From an uncultured Bacteroidales bacterium (GTDB lineage: Bacteria; Bacteroidota; Bacteroidia; Bacteroidales; Paludibacteraceae): DNA of 12,976 nt. How positions within the stretch are numbered: position 1 is the stretch's first letter; each line of letters begins with the position of its first letter. The translations under genes and the position numbers were made by a program. The stretch lies in NCBI GenBank assembly GCA_937901225.1, contig CALCGX010000145.1:1-12976 (forward strand), read 5' to 3'. Of this stretch, positions 1 through 5,644 are shown in pieces. The notes under the pieces were generated by a model. It did not search any database and had not been told where the DNA came from. It was given only the letters and a program-made list of their open reading frames with translations.

Positions 1-578
1 ACATGGTCTATCCCAAGGAGCATAAGACCTTGATGGACAAGATAATGCAAAACGGAGTCGTTATAACCGAGTATGCGCCCTCAACGCCGCCGTTCGGCTC
101 TAATTTCCCGATAAGAAACAGAATTATTTCGGGTATCAGCCACGGGGTGCTTGTGGTTGAAGCGGGCGCAAAAAGCGGCTCGCTGATAACCGCGGATATG
201 GCCGTGGATTATGGACGCGATGTATTTGCGTTGCCTGGGCGTGTAGGTGATGTATGCAGTGCGGGATGCAATGATTTGATCAAGCGGAATAAGGCGCAGT
301 TGATTGAATGTGCAGAGGATTTGATTGCTGCGATGCAGTGGGAGATAAAACCTAATAAGCCCGTGCAAACAAGTATGCTGGAATTGGTGTGTGAGTTGAC
401 GGACCAACAATTGCAATTGGTCAATTTGCTGCGTGAGGCAGAAGATGGACTGCATATCAATCAGTTGGTAATGGAAACGCAGTTGGCGTATAATCTGGTA
501 TCGTCAGAATTGGTGATGTTGGAGTTGCAAGATGTGGTAAAATCAATGCCAGGAGGTATGTGGCGAGTGAAAAAATGA
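1..578 (+). CDS. dprA: DNA processing protein DprA, 3' part (5' end outside window)
   Basis: DprA binds single-stranded DNA taken up by the cell and loads RecA onto it during transformation; it is also kept in many bacteria not known to be transformable. The visible 191 residues carry the second half of the DprA Rossmann fold: VYPKEH, the FPIRNRIISG motif, VLVVEAGAKSGSLITA and the ALPGRVGD segment, followed by NDLIKRNKAQLI. Residues of about 125-190 look like the C-terminal winged-helix domain, ending in GMWRVKK. The first ATG (base 3) aligns with an internal methionine of the family, just before VYP, so the true start and the N-terminal half lie upstream. No terminator is visible between its stop and the next promoter. 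The family is certain from the motifs; a role in competence in this organism is not shown. Confidence 0.95.
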   Translation, partial: MVYPKEHKTLMDKIMQNGVVITEYAPSTPPFGSNFPIRNRIISGISHGVLVVEAGAKSGSLITADMAVDYGRDVFALPGRVGDVCSAGCNDLIKRNKAQLIECAEDLIAAMQWEIKPNKPVQTSMLELVCELTDQQLQLVNLLREAEDGLHINQLVMETQLAYNLVSSELVMLELQDVVKSMPGGMWRVKK

Positions 579-585
579 AATAATG

Positions 586-617
586 TTTGCATATTTCAAA
601 AAAAAGCAGTACCTTTG
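586..617 (+). promoter_or_regulatory. Bacteroidetes-type promoter (TTTG-N20-TACCTTTG)
   Basis: TTTG at 586-589 serves as the -33 element and TACCTTTG at 610-617 matches the TAnnTTTG -7 element, with 20 bases between them. This is the consensus of the main sigma factor of Bacteroidetes. Transcription should start near 622-624, upstream of the 55-residue membrane protein gene, and probably continues into parC, since no terminator lies between the two. Confidence 0.8.
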
Positions 618-658
618 TAGCGTTTTCGAAAAAATGGATACTAAAAATCATTGATGAT

Positions 659-826
659 ATGGATACTTTATTGAAAAATTTAGGTGCTATTTTAGTCCTT
701 CTTGGTGTTATTTGCTTGGCAATCTATTATTTTGGTGTTCAAGAAAATGCACTTTTGGTAGTTAGCATGGTATTGGAGGTAGCAGGTTTGTTTGCTCACG
801 TATTGCTTAACAAACGCTATCAATAA
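659..826 (+). CDS. Small two-helix membrane protein, function unknown
   Basis: This 55-residue protein consists almost entirely of two hydrophobic segments, about residues 8-26 (starting LGAILVLLGV) and 30-49 (LLVVSMVLEV onward), joined by a short polar turn and ending in a basic tail, NKRYQ. It is therefore predicted to be a hairpin in the inner membrane. The ATG at 659 is chosen because the frame's earlier TTG at 587 lies inside the promoter's -33 element and would not be transcribed. It sits 33 bases before parC and downstream of the only nearby promoter, so the two are probably co-transcribed. I do not recognise a named family, though small proteins of this shape are common in Bacteroidales. 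No function is proposed. Confidence 0.75.
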   Translation: MDTLLKNLGAILVLLGVICLAIYYFGVQENALLVVSMVLEVAGLFAHVLLNKRYQ

Positions 827-859
827 TCCATCTCTAGATTATTTCCGTCAATTGGGATA

Positions 860-3502
860 ATGGCTGATAACAACGACGCAATCAAACAGCATTTGACGGG
901 CATGTACCAAGACTGGTTCTTGGACTATGCTTCGTATGTGATACTCGAGCGTGCTGTCCCCTCTATGGAGGACGGTCTTAAGCCCGTGCAGCGTCGTATT
1001 CTGCATGCGATGAAGTGTGTGGATGATGGCAAGTTCAACAAAGTTGCTAATATCGTAGGTCAAACCATGCAGTATCACCCACACGGTGATGCCAGTATTG
1101 GTGATGCATTGGTGCAACTTGGTCAGAAGGATTTGCTGATTGATTGTCAGGGTAACTGGGGAAATATCCTTACGGGTGATGGGGCAGCTGCACCGCGTTA
1201 TATCGAAGCGCGACTGAGTAAATTTGCGTTGGAAACGGTGTTCAATCCCAAGACAACGCATTGGATGATGTCGTATGACGGTCGTAAGAAAGAGCCTATT
1301 CATTTGCCAATCAAATTCCCATTGCTTTTGGCACAGGGTGTAGAAGGTATTGCGGTGGGCTTGAACTCCAAGATACTTCCTCATAACTTCTGCGAGATTT
1401 GTGATGCGGCATTAGCACATCTGCGTGGTGAAACATTCCAGTTGTATCCTGATTTTCCTACAGGTGGTGAAATCGACGTGAGCCGTTATAATGACGGTGA
1501 ACGAGGTGGTATGATTCGCATTCGTGCGAAGATACAAAAGGCGGATGATAATAAGACGCTAATCATTAGCGAGATACCTTATAGTACGACTACTGGTAAG
1601 ATTATTGAGACGATCTTGCGTGCGAATCAAAAGGGTAAAATCAAGGTGCGCAAGGTGGATGATTTCACGGCAGAGGAAGCTAAGATAGTTGTGCAATTGG
1701 CTCCAGGCAGTTCGTCAGATAAGGCGATAGATGCGTTGTATGCATTTACTGATTGTGAGGTGAATGTGTCGCCTAACTGCTGTGTGGTACAGGACAAAAA
1801 ACCGATCTTCACCACAGTGAGCGAGTTGCTGCGTATGTCTGTAGAGCATACGAAGGCATTGCTCAAGTGGGAGTTAGAGATTCAGAAGGCAGAGTTAGAG
1901 GAGCAATATTTCTATACTTCTTTGGAGAAAATCTTCATCGAAAATCGTATTTATAAGGAAGAAGGATACGAGAATGCTCCTGACAAGGAGAAATTGATTG
2001 CTTTTGTGGACAAGGCACTTGAGCCATGGAAAGAGAAATTGATTCGTGAGGTGCGCCGTGAGGATATTGAGCGCTTGTTTGAGATTCGCATGATTCGCAT
2101 CACGCGTTTCGACTCGAAGAAGGCAGATGAATTGATGCGTGACTTGGATAAGAAGATCAAAGCCACCATCAAGAATCTCAAGAATCTGAATGACTATACC
2201 ATTGCATGGTTTGAGTCGCTCAAGCAGAAGTACGGAGCGAAATATCCACGTCGTACAGAGGTGCGCAATTTTGCTAATATCAATATCAAGACCGTAGTAG
2301 AAGCCAACGAGAAATTATATATCAATCGTGCAGAGGGCTTTATTGGTACGGGCTTGAAGAAAGATGAATTCCTCTTCAACTGCTCGGATATCGACGAGGT
2401 GATTATCTTCCATCGCGATGGAAAATACAAGATTGTGAAGGTGGCGGACAAAGTGTTCGTAGGTGCAGATATTATCCATATTGATATTTTCCGCAAGAAC
2501 GACCATCGTACCATCTACAATGCCATTTACCGCGATGGTAAGAAGGGTATCTGTTTCATGAAGCGCTTTGCTGTGACGGGTGTTGCTCGTGATAAAGAAT
2601 ACGATTTGACTCAAGGTAAAGCGGGTTCGCGCGTGATGTATTTCACAGCCAATCCGAATGGCGAGGCTGAGGTGATTAAGGTGCAGCTCAAACCAGCATT
2701 GCATCTCAAGAAGTTGGAAGTGATCAAGGATTTGAGCGAATTGGCAATCAAGAGCCGTACTGCAAGAGGCAATGTGCTAACAAAATACGAGGTAAAAGCC
2801 ATCACTTTGAAGCAAAAAGGTCGCTCTACATTGGGTGGGCGTAAGGTATGGTTTGATCCAGATATTTTGCGCTTGAACTATGACGGTCAAGGTATCTACT
2901 TGGGCGAGTTTGTGGAAGAAGATCGTATCTTGGTCATCACCAAAAATGGAGATTATTATTTGACTACGTTTGAGCTTACAGCCCATTTTGACCAAAACAT
3001 ACTGCGCATAGAGAAGTTTGATAGCGATAAGGTATGGTCATTGGCGATGTGGAATGCCGATTTGGGATACTACTATGGCAAGCGTTTCCAATTGGATGCT
3101 CAACTGAAGTCGCAGAATATGTTGGGCGAGAATAGCGATAGTAAGATAGCCTTGCTTTCTGATCGCGAAGAAGCCATCTTCCGCATCACTTTTGTGGATG
3201 AGACCAAGCCAGAGATGGAGGTGCTGATGGCTGAGTTTATCGAGGCTAAGTCACCTAAAGCCAAAGGAAAACGTTTCTCTACGTTGGATGTGGCAAAGAT
3301 CGAAGATATTACTCCCGAACCAGAAGTGATAGAAGAGGAGATGGACGAAGAAAACGATGACACCAATGGTCAAGAGGGAGAGAGTGAGAACGTAGAGGAT
3401 AAAGTTCAGGAGGTGCAGCCTATAGTAGATGTACCATTCACGATTACCAACGAAGTACCTGAAGATAGCAAACCTATAGAAGAACAACTGAGCTTGTTTT
3501 AA
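860..3502 (+). CDS. parC: DNA topoisomerase IV subunit A (ParC)
   Basis: ParC forms the DNA cleavage and rejoining subunit of the ParC2ParE2 type IIA topoisomerase that unlinks daughter chromosomes. The 880 residues begin with the family's YASYVILERAVP and GLKPVQRRILHAM motifs. The winged-helix region holds YHPHGDASIGD (72-82), which aligns with the quinolone-resistance segment, and APRYIEARLS places the catalytic tyrosine at Y114 beside R113. A coiled-coil tower is visible around 330-470, then a C-terminal beta-pinwheel region. No clean GyrA box (QRRGGKG) is seen; a degenerate KGRSTLGGRK is, which favours ParC over GyrA. The tail from about 815 is very acidic and ends in QLSLF, a match to the consensus for binding the beta sliding clamp. 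No parE is in the window. The start is an ATG 33 bases after the small gene, without a clear Shine-Dalgarno, as is usual here. Confidence 0.93.
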   Translation: MADNNDAIKQHLTGMYQDWFLDYASYVILERAVPSMEDGLKPVQRRILHAMKCVDDGKFNKVANIVGQTMQYHPHGDASIGDALVQLGQKDLLIDCQGNWGNILTGDGAAAPRYIEARLSKFALETVFNPKTTHWMMSYDGRKKEPIHLPIKFPLLLAQGVEGIAVGLNSKILPHNFCEICDAALAHLRGETFQLYPDFPTGGEIDVSRYNDGERGGMIRIRAKIQKADDNKTLIISEIPYSTTTGKIIETILRANQKGKIKVRKVDDFTAEEAKIVVQLAPGSSSDKAIDALYAFTDCEVNVSPNCCVVQDKKPIFTTVSELLRMSVEHTKALLKWELEIQKAELEEQYFYTSLEKIFIENRIYKEEGYENAPDKEKLIAFVDKALEPWKEKLIREVRREDIERLFEIRMIRITRFDSKKADELMRDLDKKIKATIKNLKNLNDYTIAWFESLKQKYGAKYPRRTEVRNFANINIKTVVEANEKLYINRAEGFIGTGLKKDEFLFNCSDIDEVIIFHRDGKYKIVKVADKVFVGADIIHIDIFRKNDHRTIYNAIYRDGKKGICFMKRFAVTGVARDKEYDLTQGKAGSRVMYFTANPNGEAEVIKVQLKPALHLKKLEVIKDLSELAIKSRTARGNVLTKYEVKAITLKQKGRSTLGGRKVWFDPDILRLNYDGQGIYLGEFVEEDRILVITKNGDYYLTTFELTAHFDQNILRIEKFDSDKVWSLAMWNADLGYYYGKRFQLDAQLKSQNMLGENSDSKIALLSDREEAIFRITFVDETKPEMEVLMAEFIEAKSPKAKGKRFSTLDVAKIEDITPEPEVIEEEMDEENDDTNGQEGESENVEDKVQEVQPIVDVPFTITNEVPEDSKPIEEQLSLF

Positions 3503-3525
3503 GGAATATCCTATAGATGATTGTT

Positions 3526-3564
3526 AATCGTCATTTATGTTTGGCATAAATGACGATTTTATTT
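3526..3564 (+). terminator. Rho-independent terminator after parC
   Basis: A perfect 14-bp stem (3526-3539 with 3545-3558) with a 5-base loop is followed by a T-rich tract. It lies 23 bases after the parC stop. Its inner 13-bp stem sequence is identical to that of the hairpin after the ATPase gene (5118-5151). The stem is nearly symmetrical with A-rich and T-rich flanks, so it may act in both directions. Confidence 0.85.
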
Positions 3565-3591
3565 ATCATGTTACAATAAAAGTAAACTTTT

Positions 3592-3623
3592 CTTGCACAT
3601 ATACATTTTTTTTTGTACCTTTG
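3592..3623 (+). promoter_or_regulatory. Bacteroidetes-type promoter (CTTG-N20-TACCTTTG)
   Basis: CTTG at 3592-3595 and TACCTTTG at 3616-3623 are separated by 20 bases, the same spacing as the promoter before the small gene. Transcription is predicted to begin near 3628-3630, which is where the first 33-base repeat starts. It should drive the ATPase gene with a leader of about 120 bases. Confidence 0.8.
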
Positions 3624-3629
3624 CAGCGC

Positions 3630-3729
3630 AAAGTCGTTTGGAAAAGTGTGAGGATTATGTAAAAAGTCATTTGGAAAAGTGTGAGGATCATGTAAAAAGT
3701 CGCTTGGAAAAGTGTATGTATGTGATGTA
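3630..3729 (+). repeat. Three tandem 33-base repeats in the ATPase leader
   Basis: Units begin with AAAGTC at 3630, 3663 and 3696, an exact period of 33 bases. The core TTGGAAAAGTGT is present in all three, and GAGGATTATGTA or GAGGATCATGTA closes the first two. The third unit diverges after AAGTGT but still ends in ATGTA. The array fills most of the predicted 5' untranslated leader of the ATPase mRNA. Because 33 is a multiple of 3, one frame stays open through the array and reads LEKC once per unit, but it has no ATG until its last codons. There are no unique spacers, so this is not a CRISPR array. Confidence 0.9.
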
Positions 3730-3751
3730 AGTGATATATAATCAATAATAT

Positions 3752-5089
3752 ATGTATAAGCGTAAAATAGAGTCTTTTTTATTAGAGTGGAAGAATACTC
3801 CTAATCACAAGCCTTTGGTTATCAAAGGTTGTCGTCAATGCGGTAAGACTAGTTCGGTCGTGGCTTTTGCAAAAAAGCACTACAAGCATGTGATTTATAT
3901 AGACTTTCACGAGCAAGAACAGTTGTGTGCGCTGTTTGCAGGTTCTCTGTCGGTTGATTATTTGACAATGGCGATTTCTGCGTCCGTGCCAGGTGCGCAA
4001 TTTGTGCAAAAACAGACTTGTCTTGTCTTGGATGAGATACAAAATTGTCCTCGCGCGCGTTCCTCTTTGAAATTCTTTATGCAAGACGGGCGATATGATG
4101 TGATTTGCACGGGTTCGTTGTTAGGAGTCAGCGGATATAAGAGTGCTGACCAAATCAAAGCAGAAGACCAAGCGACTATTCCCGTCGGAGCAGAAACAAT
4201 TGTGGAGATGTATCCTATGGATTTTGAGGAGTGGTTGTGGGCAAATGGAATCAATCAGCAGGTATTGGATTTTCTGTGCAAATCATTGCAAGAAGAGACC
4301 TCTATCACAGGGGATATTCATCAGCGCTTGCGCCAATTATTATTGGAGTATGTAGTGGTTGGTGGTATGCCCGAAGCGGTGAAAACATTCTTTGCTACGC
4401 ATGATATGAATCAAGTATGTCAAGTGCAACGACATATTTTGAATGGCTATCGCGATGATATGATCAAGTATGCTCGTGCGGAAGATAAACCTCGTATCCG
4501 CGAGTGCTTTGATTCTATTCCTCGCCAATTGAGTAAAGATAATAAGAAGTTTACCTATTCATTGGTGCGCAAAGGTGGTCGCAGCAAGGAATATATCAGT
4601 TGTCTGCAATGGATTGAAGATGCAGGTATTATACGCCGTTGTTATAATCTGCAAATGCCAGAGTTGCCGTTGAGTGGTAACTCTATGCAAGATTGTTTTA
4701 AAGTGTATATGGCAGACACTGGATTGTTGGTCAGCATGTTAGACGATGGAACGCAAGGGGATATTTTGCAAGGCAATTTATGGACATACAAAGGGGCTGT
4801 ATATGAAAATCTAGTAGCAGATATCTTGGGTAAGATGGGACGAAAATTGTATTACTACCAAAAAGAAAGTGGTTTGGAGATTGATTTTGTAATGCGCTAT
4901 AAGGGCGAATGTACACTGTTGGAGTGTAAAGCCAATACGGGTAACGCTAAGTCGGTAAAAACCATACTTAGTCACCCTGACAAATATCATGTGAATTCAG
5001 CTGTGAAGTTAGGAGATTATAATATTGGTCGATCAGAGCAATTACTGACTCTCCCTCTATATATGGCTTTCTTATTGACCGATTTATAA
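3752..5089 (+). CDS. AAA_14 ATPase with C-terminal DUF4143 domain
   Basis: This is a 445-residue cytoplasmic protein with no signal peptide or membrane segment. The N-terminal AAA_14-type ATPase domain shows Walker A GCRQCGKT (residues 26-33), Walker B CLVLDEIQ (D94, E95) and a TGS sensor (120-122). The family's MYPMDFEEW follows at about 153-161. The C-terminal half matches DUF4143; near its end GLEIDF and LLECKA give D378, E391 and K393, the D...ExK pattern of the PD-(D/E)xK nuclease fold. Length and domain order are normal for the family, which is often present in many copies in Bacteroidales genomes and has no settled function. It is transcribed alone: it has its own promoter and repeat-filled leader, and terminators lie on both sides. 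The ATG at 3752 follows an AT-rich leader with no Shine-Dalgarno. ATP binding is well supported; nuclease activity is inference. Confidence 0.9.
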   Translation: MYKRKIESFLLEWKNTPNHKPLVIKGCRQCGKTSSVVAFAKKHYKHVIYIDFHEQEQLCALFAGSLSVDYLTMAISASVPGAQFVQKQTCLVLDEIQNCPRARSSLKFFMQDGRYDVICTGSLLGVSGYKSADQIKAEDQATIPVGAETIVEMYPMDFEEWLWANGINQQVLDFLCKSLQEETSITGDIHQRLRQLLLEYVVVGGMPEAVKTFFATHDMNQVCQVQRHILNGYRDDMIKYARAEDKPRIRECFDSIPRQLSKDNKKFTYSLVRKGGRSKEYISCLQWIEDAGIIRRCYNLQMPELPLSGNSMQDCFKVYMADTGLLVSMLDDGTQGDILQGNLWTYKGAVYENLVADILGKMGRKLYYYQKESGLEIDFVMRYKGECTLLECKANTGNAKSVKTILSHPDKYHVNSAVKLGDYNIGRSEQLLTLPLYMAFLLTDL

Positions 5090-5117
5090 TTTAGAACTAA
5101 AGTATTCATGTTTCTTT

Positions 5118-5155
5118 ATCGTCATTTATGTTTTGAGGCATAAATGACGATTTTT
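5118..5155 (+). terminator. Rho-independent terminator after the ATPase gene
   Basis: A perfect 13-bp stem (5118-5130 with 5139-5151) has an 8-base loop and runs into five Ts (5151-5155). It lies 28 bases after the ATPase stop. Both stem arms are identical in sequence to those after parC, and only the loop differs (TTTTGAGG here, TTTGG there). Confidence 0.87.
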
Positions 5156-5166
5156 GTATGTATATG

Positions 5167-5198
5167 CTTGCAGGTTTCAAAAAAATGTTGTAACTTTG
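5167..5198 (+). promoter_or_regulatory. Bacteroidetes-type promoter (CTTG-N20-TAACTTTG)
   Basis: CTTG at 5167-5170 and TAACTTTG at 5191-5198 are spaced by 20 bases. No protein-coding start follows within 400 bases; the predicted start near 5203-5205 leads directly into the structured RNA region, which supports a non-coding transcript. Confidence 0.8.
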
Positions 5199-5203
5199 CA
5201 ACC

Positions 5204-5503
5204 GTAATTAGCTCACGCCTTGGGATTATGTCTTTCGGGTGGGGTAATTGCAGACATAATAAAGGCGTTAAAAGCGCTTTGTGCTTGGCTTCTCAGAATC
5301 TAGTAAATTCAACGTAAATCCAACACATTGCAGCATTTTGATGTCCTCGGGGTATGTATATCCTTATAGTGCACATGGTATAATTAAGTACGTGTGCGCG
5401 TGTGCGTACATATCGGCGTGGGCTTCGGTGTTGCTTGTTCGGGTTTACAGGCGATACTAGAGCCTTGAGAAGCGGAACAGCAACAGTGCAGTCCCGCTTT
5501 TTT
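5204..5503 (+). ncRNA. Structured non-coding RNA, candidate 6S-type RNA
   Basis: The transcript predicted from the promoter just upstream has two parts. The first is a 5' hairpin: 5215-5221 with 5262-5268, then 5225-5233 with 5252-5260, and an 18-base loop. The second is a long rod whose helices stack in order: 5288-5295/5466-5473, 5299-5305/5455-5461, 5314-5321/5441-5448, 5330-5337/5427-5434, 5343-5346/5420-5423, 5351-5358/5407-5414, and an apical 5371-5377/5391-5397. Between the last two is a large asymmetric bubble (12 by 9 bases). A roughly 190-base rod with a central open bubble is the shape of 6S RNA, which binds housekeeping RNA polymerase by mimicking an open promoter. The Bacteroidales-1 RNA family has been proposed to be 6S in this order; I cannot compare the sequence here. 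Alternatives are another regulatory RNA or a long leader of the downstream peptidase gene. The structure call is stronger than the 6S identity. Confidence 0.6.
5471..5503 (+). terminator. Probable terminator of the structured RNA
   Basis: AGCGG at 5471-5475 pairs with CCGCT at 5494-5498 and runs into six Ts (5498-5503). The stem is short and shares three bases with the closing helix of the rod, so the two compete. It is the first of three tandem units of the form GCGGAACA...CGCTTTT. Confidence 0.5.
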
Positions 5504-5596
5504 GTTGTACAAAAATGCGGAACACAATCGCAGATAAACGCTTTTTTGTTGTACAAAAATGCGGAACACAATCGCAAATAAACGCTTTTGTTGTAC
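5495..5596 (+). repeat. 44-base tandem repeat, two full copies and one partial
   Basis: Copies begin with CGCTTTT at 5495, 5539 and 5583 (period 44). The first two differ at one base near the end (CAGATAAA against CAAATAAA). The third stops after GTTGTAC and has lost two Ts. Each full copy contains CGCTTTTTT then GTTGTAC then AAAAATGCG, an imperfect inverted repeat, and GCGGAACACAATCGC. The array lies between the non-coding RNA and the leader of the peptidase gene. Confidence 0.9.
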
Positions 5597-5644
5597 TATA
5601 GAACTCCTATTCGACCAATAACTAACAATTAAACATACAACATT

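Noticed and set aside
587..658. TTG start that would lengthen the small membrane protein by 24 residues.
   Set aside because: It lies within the -33 element and upstream of the predicted transcription start, and the added stretch is unlike the rest of the protein.
860..3502. GyrA instead of ParC.
   Set aside because: There is no clean GyrA box in the C-terminal domain, and the N-terminal motifs and acidic tail fit Bacteroidetes ParC better.
3630..3729. CRISPR array.
   Set aside because: The 33-base units are directly adjacent with no unique spacers, and no cas genes are present. The same holds for the 44-base repeats at 5495-5596.
3632..3730. Peptide encoded by the 33-base repeats (LEKC-type units).
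   Set aside because: One frame is open throughout, but it has no ATG near its start and only TTG codons downstream of the predicted transcription start.
5204..5503. tmRNA, RNase P RNA or SRP RNA.
   Set aside because: I see no tRNA-like ends or tag frame, no RNase P core sequence (such as GAGGAAAGTC) and no SRP GGAAGCAGC-type loop.
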